Counted from the stretch's first letter, positions 33,142 through 42,272 are shown. The stretch is 64,000 nucleotides of DNA from UBA830 sp038146925 (GCA_038146925.1 JAYQSP010000008.1:1-64000), one strand, 5' to 3'. Numbers and translations: made by a program. The notes: generated from the letters alone by a model not told the origin.

Positions 33142-36100
33142 TCAGGCTGTCTCACGGAGTCGTTCCGCGGTCTGCAGATCGACCGAAACAAGCTGCGAGA
33201 CGCCGCGTTCCGACATGGTGACGCCGTACAGGCGATCCATCCGCGCCATGGTCAGGCGGTGATGGGTGACCAGCAGGAAACGGGTGCTCGACTGACGGCT
33301 CATTTCATCCAGCAGCGTGCAGAAACGGTCGACGTTGCTGTCGTCCAGCGGCGCATCGACCTCGTCCAGCACGCAGATCGGCGCCGGATTGGTCAGGAAC
33401 ACCGCGAACAGCAGCGCCAGCGCGGTCAACGCCTGCTCGCCGCCGGACAGCAGCGTCATGCTCTGCAGACGCTTGCCGGGCGGGCTGGCGAACACTTCGA
33501 GACCGGCTTCCAGCGGATCGTCCGCTTCGGTCAGCCGCAGATGCGCCCTGCCGCCGCCGAACAGCTTGGCGAACAGTTCGCGGAAATGCTGATCGACCTC
33601 GTTGAACGCTGTCACCAGACGTTCGCGGGCCTCGCGGTTAAGCCCGGAAATCCCCTGGCGCAGCCGCGCGATCGCGGCGATCAGATCTTCGCGCTCTGTT
33701 TCCATGCCGCGGATTTTTTCGTCCAGTTCCGACGCTTCCTGTTCCGCGCGCAGGTTGACCGGGCCCATATTGTCGCGTTCGCGCTGCAGGCGTTCCAGCT
33801 TGGTCTCTACCGCGTCCTGCGGCGGCAGATCGTCTTCCTCGTCGATGCCGACGGATGACAGGCAGTCTTCCGGCGCGCATTCCAGCCGTTCGGTAATGCG
33901 TTCGGCGATCACGGCCAGCGACTGGTCGATCTGCTCGACTGCCGCTTCGCGCCGCACGCGGTCTTCGCGGGTTTCCGACAGGCGGCTTTCCCGGTTGCGG
34001 AGCTCGCGGGTCAGCTCCTCCAGCCGGGTCTCGGCGGCGGCGAGATTGTCGGCTGCTTCGTTGCGGGCGGCTTCCGAGGTTTCGATCCGGTCCAGCAGGG
34101 CGGAACGTTCGGTGGCAATTTCCTGGGGACGTGCTTTCAGCTTTTCCAGTTCGGCCGTTTCCTGCGTCCGACGGGCAGCCAGCTGTTCCAGCTGTTTCAT
34201 CGCGTTCGCGGAGCGGTTCTTCCAGGATTCGAGATCGTTGGCGATGACCTGCAGGCGCAGAATGCGCGTTTCCGATTCCTGATCCAGCCGGTCGTGCGCG
34301 CTGCGGATTTCCGCAAGCGATGTGCGTTTCCCGGCAAGTTCGACCTGTTTTTCCTCGACCGTGCGCCGCCGGTCGGCGACATCGGCAAGGCCTTCCAGTT
34401 CTTCGCGGGCCGCTTTTTCCTGCGCGTCAAGCTCGGCGACATCGGCGTTCAGGCTGTCGATCGCGTCCTTGAGACCGCTGACGCGGGATCGCGCGTCCGC
34501 TGTGCTTTCGGCCAGCGCCGAGGCGTCATCGTTGGTTTTCTGCGCGTCGGCATCGGCGGCCCACACCGCTTCGCGAGCCCGCCGTTCGGCATCCGCCGCT
34601 TCACGTGCGGCGGTGGCGGTGCGTTCTCTTTCCGCACGCGCGTCGGCGGCCTTTTTCTCCGCCGTCTCCAGTTCGTCGCGCATTTCGTCCAGCCGGTTGC
34701 GTTGGGCAAGTCGGGTGGCGGCGGCGGTTGGGGCGCCGGAAGCAGCGGTATACCCGTCCCAGCGCCACAGTGCGCCGTTGGCTGAGACCAGTCGCTGACC
34801 CTGTTCCAGGTCCGCGTGCAGGCGCTGACCCTGTTCGTCGTTTTCGACCACGCCGATCTGTGACAGACGGCGCATCAGGGCTGCCGGGCCGCGCACAAAC
34901 TCACTCAGCCGTTTGACGTTTTCCGGCAGACCGCGCGGATTCTCGAACATCGGAAGCGCGCGCCAGTGAATCGGCGATGCCTCGTCGGTTGGCGCGATCA
35001 GGTCGTCGCCCAGCGCCGCGCCCAGCGCGACTTCGTAGCCGGCATCGACTTCGACCGCGTCGATCATCGGCGGCCACAATTCCGGATCGCCGAATTCCAG
35101 AAGCTCGGCCAGAGCCTCCTGCTCCGCGCGCAGTTTCGCGGCCGCCGAATCCGCACTCTGATGCGATTCGCGGGCGTCGTTCTCGGCGGTGCGGGCCTCC
35201 GTGGTGGCGCCTTCCGCTTCCTGAAGCGCGGTGCGCGCGGCGGCGGCGGCAAGCCGGGCGTTCTCGGCTGCCTTTCGCGCCGCTTCCAGCGCGCCGTTGT
35301 CGTCGGCGGCGGCTTCGGCGTCCTGTTGTTCCTTCGCAATATTGGTGCGGCGGTCTTCGAAGCGTTTACGCCGCATGTCGAACTCGGTCAGCTGGCGGCT
35401 CAGCGTCGCGCCGCGGGTCTCGTCCGCGACCACCGACCGGGTCAGCTCCGCCAGCTCGCGCTCGCGCGCTTCCACCTCGGCCTCTGCTTCTGCCAGCCGC
35501 GCTTTCGCAGCGGTCAGGTCGTCGGCTTCGCGCGTCTGGGCGGCGCGTATTTCGGTCGCTTCGCGTTCCAGATTTCCGACCGCTTCGGCAGCGTCGCCGC
35601 CCAGCGTCTTTTCGCGCTCGGTATCGGCGTCGATCTGGGCGATACGGTTCTGGATTTCCTCGCGCAGGGATTCAATGCGGCGCTCCTCGGCATCGAGTGC
35701 GTCGCGCGCGACCATCAGCCGTTGCAGCGCCGCCGCGGCTTCGGCTTCCTTCTGGCGAAGATCGGGCAGGGCCGACGACGCTTCGGCCTGTGCCGTCGTT
35801 GCGGCGGCGACCGCCTGGGTCAGTTCGGCGACCAGCGCTTCGATATTGCCAAGCTGTTCGGCGGCGGCTTCGCGTTCGGACTGCGCCGTGGTCCAGCGGA
35901 GATGCAGCAGGATCGCTTCATGGCGTTTTATATGGTCCGACAGATTGCGGTACCGGGTCGCCTGGCGTGCCTGGCGTTTCAGCAGCCGGTGCTGTTCTTC
36001 CAGCGCACCGACCACGTCTTCCAGCCTTTCCAGATTGGTTTCCGCCGCGCGCAACCGCAGCTCCGCTTCGTGCCGGCGGGCATGCAGGCCGGTAATGCCG

Positions 36101-36603
36101 GCAGCTTCTTCGAGCAGTCCGCGCCGCTGGGTCGGCTTGGCGTTGATGATGGCGCCGATGCGGCCCTGGCTGACCATCGCGGTCGACCGCGCGCCGGTGG
36201 AAGCGTCTGCGAACAGGGTCTGCACGTCGCGGGCGCGGGTGTCCATGCCGTTGACCTTGTAATGCGACCCGTGGCCCCGCTCGATCCGTCGCACCACGTC
36301 CAGCTCGTCCGAATCGTTGAACTGCGCCGGAGCCCGCCGGTCGGAATTGTCGAGCGACAGGATGACCTCGGCGAGATTGCGCGCCGGGCGGTCCGACGTG
36401 CCGGCAAAGATGACATCGTCCATCTCGCCGCCGCGCATCTGCTTGGCCGACGTTTCGCCCATGGCCCAGCGCAGCGCCTCGACCAGGTTGGACTTGCCGC
36501 AGCCATTGGGGCCGACAACACCGGTCAGCCCGTCATCAATCACCAGTTCGGTGGGTTCGACGAACGACTTGAAGCCGGTAAGACGCATACGGTTGAACTG
36601 CAA
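33142..36603 (-). CDS. smc: Chromosome segregation protein SMC
   Basis: SMC is the ATPase of the condensin-like complex that organises and separates chromosomes, with ScpA and ScpB. The 1153-residue protein has the Walker A motif GVVGPNGCGKSNLVEALRW near residue 33, two long coiled-coil arms, a hinge near the middle (about residues 505-640, including YEVALGAALGDDLIAP), and the C-terminal signature and Walker B TLLSGGEQALTALALLFAVFL then CVLDEVDAPLDDSNVDRF. The DsbA-like gene lies upstream on the same strand, 30 bases away. It is full length; the large plus-strand reading frame opposite it is a shadow. Confidence 0.97.
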   Translation of the reverse strand: MQFNRMRLTGFKSFVEPTELVIDDGLTGVVGPNGCGKSNLVEALRWAMGETSAKQMRGGEMDDVIFAGTSDRPARNLAEVILSLDNSDRRAPAQFNDSDELDVVRRIERGHGSHYKVNGMDTRARDVQTLFADASTGARSTAMVSQGRIGAIINAKPTQRRGLLEEAAGITGLHARRHEAELRLRAAETNLERLEDVVGALEEQHRLLKRQARQATRYRNLSDHIKRHEAILLHLRWTTAQSEREAAAEQLGNIEALVAELTQAVAAATTAQAEASSALPDLRQKEAEAAAALQRLMVARDALDAEERRIESLREEIQNRIAQIDADTEREKTLGGDAAEAVGNLEREATEIRAAQTREADDLTAAKARLAEAEAEVEARERELAELTRSVVADETRGATLSRQLTEFDMRRKRFEDRRTNIAKEQQDAEAAADDNGALEAARKAAENARLAAAAARTALQEAEGATTEARTAENDARESHQSADSAAAKLRAEQEALAELLEFGDPELWPPMIDAVEVDAGYEVALGAALGDDLIAPTDEASPIHWRALPMFENPRGLPENVKRLSEFVRGPAALMRRLSQIGVVENDEQGQRLHADLEQGQRLVSANGALWRWDGYTAASGAPTAAATRLAQRNRLDEMRDELETAEKKAADARAERERTATAAREAADAERRAREAVWAADADAQKTNDDASALAESTADARSRVSGLKDAIDSLNADVAELDAQEKAAREELEGLADVADRRRTVEEKQVELAGKRTSLAEIRSAHDRLDQESETRILRLQVIANDLESWKNRSANAMKQLEQLAARRTQETAELEKLKARPQEIATERSALLDRIETSEAARNEAADNLAAAETRLEELTRELRNRESRLSETREDRVRREAAVEQIDQSLAVIAERITERLECAPEDCLSSVGIDEEDDLPPQDAVETKLERLQRERDNMGPVNLRAEQEASELDEKIRGMETEREDLIAAIARLRQGISGLNREARERLVTAFNEVDQHFRELFAKLFGGGRAHLRLTEADDPLEAGLEVFASPPGKRLQSMTLLSGGEQALTALALLFAVFLTNPAPICVLDEVDAPLDDSNVDRFCTLLDEMSRQSSTRFLLVTHHRLTMARMDRLYGVTMSERGVSQLVSVDLQTAERLRETA

Positions 36604-36633
36604 CTTCGAATTACTCCTGTTTATTCGGGACCC

Positions 36634-37284
36634 TTACTTCCCGATCATGCCGTTGAGCAGGGTGCGGAACTGATCCAGCGTCATGCCGCCGCCGTAACGG
36701 TCGCCGTTGACGAAGATCGTCGGCGTCGCCTGGACCTTGAAATCGTTGGATGCCTGCAGGCGCTGCTGCAGGATTTCGTTCTGGATTTCGACGTTCTTCA
36801 GGCACTGGTCGAACTTGTTCTGCGACATCCCGCCAAGTCGGGCGATCTTCGCCAGCGCCTGTGCCGGGTTGGACGCGCGCGACCAGCTTGCCTGCGATCC
36901 GTAGAAGGTTTCGATAAAGCCGAAGAACGTGTCGCGGCCGGAACAGCGCGCGATCATCGCCGCGCCCAGCGCCAGCCGGTCGAGGGGGAAGTCGCGGTAG
37001 ATGTATCTGATCTTGCCGGTGTCGATGAATTCCTTCTTCAGTCCGGGCAGCACCTGGGTGTGGAACTGGGCGCAATGCGGGCAGGTCAGCGACGCGTATT
37101 CGACGACCACGATCTTCGCATCCATCGGACCGAGGGCGTAATCCTTGCCCGAGATCTTCAGATCCGCGACGTTGCCGCTCGGCGCCGGCGGCTGGGCCGC
37201 ATCGTTCTGCGCCACCGCGGGCGTTGCCGTCAGGAACAGCAGGGCCGCAGCCGGGACTGCAATGTGTTTCAACATATTCCGCAT
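36634..37284 (-). CDS. DsbA-like periplasmic thioredoxin-fold protein
   Basis: A secreted thiol oxidoreductase of the DsbA/Com1-like group (thioredoxin_4). A signal peptide (MLKHIAVPAAALLFLTATPAVAQ) precedes the mature domain, and the active site is CPHC in YASLTCPHCAQFHTQVLPGLKKEF. The cis-Pro loop appears as QATPTIFVNGDRYGG. At about 216 residues it is the typical length. Of two close ATG codons, 37284 is better spaced from the GGGAG ribosome site than 37290. It is followed by smc in the same direction. Confidence 0.92.
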   Translation of the reverse strand: MRNMLKHIAVPAAALLFLTATPAVAQNDAAQPPAPSGNVADLKISGKDYALGPMDAKIVVVEYASLTCPHCAQFHTQVLPGLKKEFIDTGKIRYIYRDFPLDRLALGAAMIARCSGRDTFFGFIETFYGSQASWSRASNPAQALAKIARLGGMSQNKFDQCLKNVEIQNEILQQRLQASNDFKVQATPTIFVNGDRYGGGMTLDQFRTLLNGMIGK

Positions 37285-37403
37285 CTTCATCTCCCAAATA
37301 CAATATCTAGCGGGTAATTCTCTGTCCAGCACAGGATAGGCCCCAAATATGGCGGTTTTCAGGCGTTATCCACCGGTTTTCGGATCCGTGCCGGGGCGAT
37401 TCT

Positions 37404-37928
37404 CTATTCGGATTTGCGGCCCACGCCGACGGCGCGGCCAAGGTCCGCCAGCGCGTCGCGCAGACCGGGGTCTTCGATGGCGTCGAGGGTGCGTTGCAGC
37501 CGGGCTTCGTCGGTCTCGGGAAGGCGCTTGGGACCGACCCGACGCGGCTTGCGCATCGGCGGGACCGGCCCCTGCTGGTAGCGCAGATCCGCGACCGCCC
37601 GGTATCCGAAAAAGCCGTTTATGCGTTCGATCAGTTGCGGCGCGATATGCTGCAGTTCCAGCGCGAAGCCCGAGCTGACCCGCAGGTGCAGGATGCCGTC
37701 GCCCTTGGCTCCGCGCGGGAAGACCAGTTTCTGGGGCACAGTTTCGCGTGCCAGCAGGTCGCCGGCGATGGCCGGCCAGTCGGTGATCAGCCTGGCCTGG
37801 GCGAAGCCGCGTTTGCGCAATGCCGGCGCGGCAATCGTCGGCAGGCTTGCGCCAACGGCCAGCAGTCCCCGTTCCTTGCGGCGGCTGGGATCGTGCGGCG
37901 GGCGCTTGCGGCGGGGCGTTTTGACCAT
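37404..37928 (-). CDS. DUF721 / DciA-like protein
   Basis: A 174-residue protein of the DUF721 family, whose members include DciA, the loader of the replicative helicase in bacteria without DnaC. It starts MVKTPRRKRPPHDPSRRKERG, has the DUF721 core (DWPAIAGDLLARETVPQKLVFPRGAKGDGILHLRVSSGFALELQHIAPQLIERINGFFGYRAV) and a basic, Pro-rich C-terminal part with a predicted helical end. ATG 37928 is chosen because upstream sequence overlaps the mutY promoter. It is divergent from mutY by 57 bases, a common pairing in alphaproteobacteria. Whether it has the DciA role is inferred from family. Confidence 0.87.
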   Translation of the reverse strand: MVKTPRRKRPPHDPSRRKERGLLAVGASLPTIAAPALRKRGFAQARLITDWPAIAGDLLARETVPQKLVFPRGAKGDGILHLRVSSGFALELQHIAPQLIERINGFFGYRAVADLRYQQGPVPPMRKPRRVGPKRLPETDEARLQRTLDAIEDPGLRDALADLGRAVGVGRKSE

Positions 37929-37985
37929 ATGGTTATGGTAGGGTGCCGACCCGCCCCCGACAACAGACGAAGCCGTGAGAAATTC

Positions 37986-39059
37986 GTGACCGCCCGTCGC
38001 GCCAGACCGAAACAATCAGACGATCTCTCCGCCGCGCTGCTGGACTGGTACGACCGTCACCGCCGGGCGATGCCGTGGCGCGCCCTGCCGGGCGAGACGC
38101 CGGACGCCTATGCCGTGTGGCTGAGCGAGATCATGCTGCAGCAGACTACGGTGGCGACCGTCGGTCCCTACTTCGAAAAATTTCTGGCGCGCTGGCCGAC
38201 CGTCGGCGACCTTGCCGCCGCCGATCTGGACGAGGTGCTGCACGCCTGGGCCGGACTCGGCTACTACGCGCGTGCCCGCAACCTGCACAAATGCGCGAAT
38301 GTGGTTTCGGCGGAGCACGGCGGCAAGTTCCCCGACACCGAAGCGGCACTGCTGAAACTGCCGGGCATCGGCCCCTATACCGCAGCGGCGGTGGCGGCCA
38401 TTGCCTATGACCGGAAGGCGACGGTGGTTGACGGCAACGTCGAACGCGTCATGGCGCGGCTGTTCGCCGTGACCGACCCGCTGCCGGGATCGAAGCCCCG
38501 ACTGAAAGAACTGGCCGAGAGCCTGACGCCGGATCACCGCTGCGGCGATTACGCCCAGGCGACGATGGATCTCGGCGCGACGATCTGTTCGCCGGCCAAC
38601 CCGGCCTGCGGCATCTGCCCGTGGCGCGACGCCTGCGACGGACAAGCGCGGGGAATCGCCGCCGATCTGCCGAAAAAAGCCCCCAGGAAAGAACGCCCCA
38701 CCCGCTACGGCATCGCCTTCTGGCTGGTGGCCGAAGACGGTTCCGTTCTGCTGCGCCGCCGCCCGGAATCAGGCCTGCTCGGCGGCATGATGGAAGTGCC
38801 GTCCACCGATTGGGCGGAAGGCGACTGGCCGGAAGACGAGACGGCGGGCGTGCCGGTTGGAGCCGACTGGCGACCCGTGACCGGCATGGTGCGGCATACC
38901 TTCACGCATTTTCATCTGGAGCTGCGGGTACTGGCGGCGACGATCGACGGCAAGCCCGATCTCGGCGGCGTCTGGTGCCCGCCGGACGGATTTGATGATT
39001 ACGCGCTGCCGACGGTGATGAAGAAGGTGGTACGGTTGGGTGTGCAGAAAAGTGACTAG
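37986..39059 (+). CDS. mutY: A/G-specific adenine DNA glycosylase
   Basis: MutY removes adenine mispaired with 8-oxoguanine. The 357-residue protein has the HhH motif LLKLPGIGPYTAAAVAAIAYD with catalytic Asp in VVDGNVERVMARLF, catalytic Glu in SEIMLQQTTVATV, the 4Fe-4S ligands CSPANPACGICPWRDAC, and a C-terminal NUDIX-like domain (LLRRRPESGLLGGMMEVPSTDW, then HTFTHFHLEL). The start is GTG 37986. It is divergent from the DciA-like gene and converges on the aminotransferase gene. Confidence 0.97.
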   Translation: MTARRARPKQSDDLSAALLDWYDRHRRAMPWRALPGETPDAYAVWLSEIMLQQTTVATVGPYFEKFLARWPTVGDLAAADLDEVLHAWAGLGYYARARNLHKCANVVSAEHGGKFPDTEAALLKLPGIGPYTAAAVAAIAYDRKATVVDGNVERVMARLFAVTDPLPGSKPRLKELAESLTPDHRCGDYAQATMDLGATICSPANPACGICPWRDACDGQARGIAADLPKKAPRKERPTRYGIAFWLVAEDGSVLLRRRPESGLLGGMMEVPSTDWAEGDWPEDETAGVPVGADWRPVTGMVRHTFTHFHLELRVLAATIDGKPDLGGVWCPPDGFDDYALPTVMKKVVRLGVQKSD

Positions 39060-39071
39060 GCGCTGCCGCGC

Positions 39072-40052
39072 TCAGCTTTCTGTTGCCGCCACCCTTTCTT
39101 TCCACGCTGTCACCATCCCGCCAGCCGCATTGTCCCCCAGCCGCGACATCGCCTGCGCCACGAAATCCATGCCGGCGCGGTCCATGAAGGCCTGCATCAG
39201 GCGCAGGGTGACCGGGCCGGGAAGGGGCGTGCCGTCTTCGCCTGCGCCGCCGATTGGCGCGCCGTTCAGGCTGGTCGTCGGCATGATGACCGGCGTGGTG
39301 CTGCAGACGAAGGCTTCGTCGGCGGCGTAGACATCATAGGGCGTGTAGTTGCCTTCGACCGCTTCGATTCCAAGCTCGGCGGCCAGCTCCAGGATAGTGG
39401 CGCGGGTCACGCCGCCCAGCACGTTGCGGGCGGACGACGTGTGCAGTTTGCCGTCGGCCACGAAGAAGAAATTTCCGGTATTGGTTTCGGTGATATTGCC
39501 GTCGCCGTCCAGCATCAGCGGGATCGCGCCGGGGTCGACGCGCCCGGCTTCCAGTGCCGCCTGGATCTGGTTCATCCGGCTCAGCACCTTGGCCTTCGGG
39601 TCGATGCTGTCGGGCGGTGTGCGGCGTACGCCGGGGGTCATCAGCCGCAGCCCGTTCACGTATGTCCCCGCATAGGTGTCGAATTCGATTTCGACGCAGA
39701 ACATGGAAACGATGGTTTTCGACGGCCGGCCCATGACGTTGTCGCCGCGGGTGATGACGTGCCAGACCGCGTAGTCGCTGGCCGCGTCGATCCGGCCGAG
39801 ATTGCGGTCGAGCGTTTCCTGCGTCGCGGCGGCAAGTTCCGCGCGGCTCAGACCCGGATCGATGCGGACATAGGCGAGCGACCGGAACAGCCGGTGGAGA
39901 TGTGCATCCAGGCTGAACAGCTTGTGGCCGAATGTGCGGGTGACCTCGTAAATGCCGTCACCGCCGAAAAAGCCGCGTTCGGTGACCGGAATCAGCGCGT
40001 CTGCTTCCGGCACGAACGCGCCGTTCAGATAGATGATGTTATCGCCGCTCAT
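39072..40052 (-). CDS. Class IV aminotransferase (branched-chain or D-amino acid type)
   Basis: A 326-residue PLP enzyme of fold type IV. The PLP lysine region reads SIDPKAKVLSRMNQIQAALEA and the second hallmark is GNITETNTGNFFFVADGKLHTS with the Glu for cofactor binding, then NVLGGVTRATILELA. The sequence starts MSGDNIIYLNGAFVPEADALIPVTERGFFGGDGIYEV, which fits the family including branched-chain aminotransferases and D-alanine transaminases. I cannot decide between them from sequence. ATG 40052 is chosen because the longer frame upstream overlaps the region before the PEP-CTERM gene. Confidence 0.9.
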   Translation of the reverse strand: MSGDNIIYLNGAFVPEADALIPVTERGFFGGDGIYEVTRTFGHKLFSLDAHLHRLFRSLAYVRIDPGLSRAELAAATQETLDRNLGRIDAASDYAVWHVITRGDNVMGRPSKTIVSMFCVEIEFDTYAGTYVNGLRLMTPGVRRTPPDSIDPKAKVLSRMNQIQAALEAGRVDPGAIPLMLDGDGNITETNTGNFFFVADGKLHTSSARNVLGGVTRATILELAAELGIEAVEGNYTPYDVYAADEAFVCSTTPVIMPTTSLNGAPIGGAGEDGTPLPGPVTLRLMQAFMDRAGMDFVAQAMSRLGDNAAGGMVTAWKERVAATES

Positions 40053-40165
40053 CGTTGTCTTCCTCTGCGTTTTCGGTCCCGGCCACCGCAAAGCGTATGA
40101 AGAAACCCGGATCGAGTCCATGAGACGCTTTTGACGCAGATGGACGGGGCATGACATCGGGCGGT

Positions 40166-40180
40166 GTAAAGAAATTTTAC
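40166..40180. promoter_or_regulatory. Candidate enhancer palindrome upstream of a sigma-54 promoter
   Basis: GTAAA and TTTAC form a five-base inverted repeat with a five-base spacer (40166-40170, 40176-40180), about 80 bases upstream of the -24/-12 promoter. It overlaps the start of a perfect ten-base palindrome, ACGAATTCGT (40179-40188). The spacing suits an activator (PrsR-like) site. No binding evidence exists in the window. Confidence 0.4.
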
Positions 40181-40244
40181 GAATTCGTCATGCCGACCCC
40201 GCGCCCTTCGGTCTAATGGTCTGAAAACATGATGTTTTTGGAGA

Positions 40245-40261
40245 CTGGCACGTATCTTGCT
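40245..40261 (+). promoter_or_regulatory. Sigma-54 (-24/-12) promoter of the PEP-CTERM gene
   Basis: CTGGCACGTATCTTGCT is an essentially perfect match to the consensus TGGCACG-N4-TTGC, with GG at 40247-40248 and GC at 40259-40260 separated by the required ten bases. It lies about 48 bases upstream of the ATG of the PEP-CTERM gene and points at it. Sigma-54 control of PEP-CTERM genes through the PrsK/PrsR pair is known in other proteobacteria. Confidence 0.85.
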
Positions 40262-40308
40262 TTGATAATCAGCAACGGCATAAACGCGTAGAGTTGGGAA
40301 GTTTCGTT

Positions 40309-40971
40309 ATGATCCATCGCCTGTCCTTCAAAAATCTGCTGGTCGCCGCGGCCCTGGTGTTCCCGGTATCAGCCAACGCCGTCACCCTGGTGCAGACCAG
40401 CGATCCGGGCTTTTACAACAACAGCATCGGCACGGTGCTTAATCTGACCAACGGCGGCGAAGGCGGACCGTTTCCGGTGACCAACGATTCAACGCTGAAT
40501 TTCCCCACCGCGCCAGATTTGAGCGCGGCGAGCGGCGCGTTGGGCAACTGGCTGACCGATCCCGGAAGCCTGAATGCCAACTGGTCCGCCGAAGCGTCGA
40601 TCCCCAATTCTTGGACGCCTGGTGACGAGGTCGCGATCATCTATGAATTCAATACACTGGGTGCGACCAATGTGGTCGCCAATTTCGGCGTAGATAACGG
40701 CATCTTCGCCTGGCTGGACGGAAATTATCTGTTCGGCGCGCGTGCCGGCGGCGGACCGATTCTGGGCGAGTATTCGCTCAACCTCGGCGATCTGGCTGCG
40801 GGCACACATTACCTGCAGCTGTTGCTGGAAGATCACGGCGGTTCGAACGGCTACGCGGTGCAGATCACCGCGGATACGTTCATCTCCGCGCCCGTGCCGG
40901 AACCTGCCACGCTCGCCATCCTGGGGCTGGGGCTCGCCGGGCTGGGATTTGCGCGCCGTCGCCGGCGGTAA
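40309..40971 (+). CDS. PEP-CTERM sorting domain protein, secreted
   Basis: A 220-residue exported protein. A signal peptide (MIHRLSFKNLLVAAALVFPVSANA) is followed by a mature beta-rich domain with many Gly, Asn and Thr, then the PEP-CTERM tripartite tail VPEPATLAILGLGLAGLGFARRRRR (PEP motif, hydrophobic helix, basic cluster). Such tails are cut by exosortase (EpsH/XrtA), and the proteins usually reach the cell surface or exopolysaccharide matrix. No exosortase or EPS gene lies in this window. ATG 40309 is preceded by a ribosome-like GGGAAG and by a sigma-54 promoter. A strong hairpin follows the stop. The mature domain resembles no enzyme I know. Confidence 0.92.
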   Translation: MIHRLSFKNLLVAAALVFPVSANAVTLVQTSDPGFYNNSIGTVLNLTNGGEGGPFPVTNDSTLNFPTAPDLSAASGALGNWLTDPGSLNANWSAEASIPNSWTPGDEVAIIYEFNTLGATNVVANFGVDNGIFAWLDGNYLFGARAGGGPILGEYSLNLGDLAAGTHYLQLLLEDHGGSNGYAVQITADTFISAPVPEPATLAILGLGLAGLGFARRRRR

Positions 40972-41003
40972 GGTTTCGCGTAAGCGGGCAGCATCCCGCT
41001 AGT

Positions 41004-41032
41004 TATTCCCCCGGCACAAGGCCGGGGGAATA
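41004..41032. terminator. Bidirectional terminator-like hairpin between the PEP-CTERM gene and ccrM
   Basis: TATTCCCCCGGC and GCCGGGGGAATA form a perfect 12-base-pair stem with a five-base loop (ACAAG). It lies 33 bases after the PEP-CTERM stop and about 75 bases after the convergent ccrM stop. A second small stem (AGCGGG/CCCGCT, 40983-41000) precedes it. It lacks a long T run on either side. Confidence 0.6.
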
Positions 41033-41105
41033 GACATATTGCAGTAGCTAAACCGTCTGAAATATAGACGCTCCAGGGGCCGTATCGATCCGGCCCGCGT
41101 CTGCA

Positions 41106-42212
41106 CTACGCGCTTTCCTTCATCCCGTCGCGCACCACTTGTCGCAGGTGATCGAGCGGCTGGGCCCGGCCTTTCTCCTCGTAGTGCCAGAAGGTCCATC
41201 CGTTGCAGGCGGGCGCGCCCTGAACCTCGGCGCCCACCTTGTGGATCGAGCCGCGGCGCCCTTCGGCGATCAGCGTGCCGTCGGCGCGGACTTTGGCGAA
41301 GAAACGCTTGCGGGTATCGAACAGTCGGGTGCCAGGTTCGATCAGACCGCGTTCCAGAAGGGTGCCGAACGGCACGCGCGGCTCGGTACGTTTCTGCGGG
41401 ATGTCGAAATCGGCTATGTCTTCGGGCGGCTCGGCCTTCTTGATGCGCTCTTTCGCGACGGCCGCGTATGTCTTGTCGCGCTCGATGCCGATGAAATGCC
41501 GGCCCATCTTCTTGGCGACCGCGGCGGTCGTGCCGGAACCGAGAAACGGATCCAGGATTACGTCGCCCGGCCTGGTCGATGCCAGCAATACGCGATAGAT
41601 CAGCGCTTCGGGCTTCTGTGTCGGATGCGCTTTCTTGCCGTCCTTTTTGATGCGTTCCGGACCGGTGCAGAGCGGCAGCGTCCAGTCCGAGCGCATCTGC
41701 ACGCCTTCGTTCAGCGCCTTCATGGCCTCGTAATTGAAGGTGACGCCCCTGGCGTCCTTGTCCTTCGAACACCAGATCATGGTCTCGTGCGCGTTTGTGA
41801 ACCGCGTGCCGCGGAAATTCGGCATCGGGTTGGTCTTGCGCCAGATGATATCGTTCAGCACCCAGAAGCCGAGATCCTGCAGCGCGGTGCCGACGCGGAA
41901 AATATTGTGATAGCTGCCGATCACCCAGATCGATCCGTTGTCTTTCAAAACGCGGCGCGCAGCGGCCAGCCATTCGCGCGTGAACGCGTCATAGGCCGAA
42001 AAGCTGGCGAGCGGATCGTCCGAATCGTCGGCGAAGCGGTCCCAGGCGGCGTCGACGCCGTCGACGCGCGTATTGTTCGGGCGATGGAGTTCGCCGGCGA
42101 GCTGAAGGTTGTACGGCGGATCGGCGAAGATGACGTCGACCGAATTGGCCGGCAGCTTCTCCAGTTCCGCGACACAGTCCCCGACAAGGACGCGGTCCAA
42201 AGGAAGTTTCAT
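41106..42212 (-). CDS. ccrM: CcrM-type adenine DNA methyltransferase (GANTC)
   Basis: CcrM methylates the adenine of GANTC and is a cell-cycle regulator in alphaproteobacteria. The 368-residue protein has the beta-class motif order: IFADPPYNLQLAGEL (DPPY) near residue 35, the AdoMet site DVILDPFLGSGTTAAVAKKMGRHFIGIERD, and the C-terminal CcrM extension (GTLLERGLIEPGTRLFDTRKRFFAKVRADGTL and GSIHKVGAEVQGAPACNGWTFWHYE), which sets it apart from restriction-type enzymes. ATG 42212 (MKLPLDRVLVGDC) is chosen over a GTG five codons upstream. It follows rnhB on the same strand, with a 118-base gap carrying a perfect DnaA box and many GANTC sites. Confidence 0.96.
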   Translation of the reverse strand: MKLPLDRVLVGDCVAELEKLPANSVDVIFADPPYNLQLAGELHRPNNTRVDGVDAAWDRFADDSDDPLASFSAYDAFTREWLAAARRVLKDNGSIWVIGSYHNIFRVGTALQDLGFWVLNDIIWRKTNPMPNFRGTRFTNAHETMIWCSKDKDARGVTFNYEAMKALNEGVQMRSDWTLPLCTGPERIKKDGKKAHPTQKPEALIYRVLLASTRPGDVILDPFLGSGTTAAVAKKMGRHFIGIERDKTYAAVAKERIKKAEPPEDIADFDIPQKRTEPRVPFGTLLERGLIEPGTRLFDTRKRFFAKVRADGTLIAEGRRGSIHKVGAEVQGAPACNGWTFWHYEEKGRAQPLDHLRQVVRDGMKESA

Positions 42213-42257
42213 GATGTGTCCCACCAAGAGCCCCGGTGTTTTTTTATGGGGCGGGAT

Positions 42258-42266
42258 TTATCCACA
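42258..42266. promoter_or_regulatory. Perfect DnaA box upstream of ccrM
   Basis: TTATCCACA, the full consensus DnaA box, lies 46 bases upstream of the ccrM ATG on the strand opposite to ccrM. In Caulobacter, ccrM is controlled by CtrA and by methylation state; a DnaA link here is inferred from the box alone. Confidence 0.6.
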
Positions 42267-42272
42267 AAGCAT

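Noticed and set aside
34966..37317. Plus-strand frame of 783 codons
   Set aside because: Antisense of smc and the DsbA-like gene; long only because of GC-rich codon structure.
37366..37374. DnaA-box-like TTATCCACC before the DciA-like gene
   Set aside because: One mismatch to the consensus and isolated; not enough for an origin or regulatory claim.
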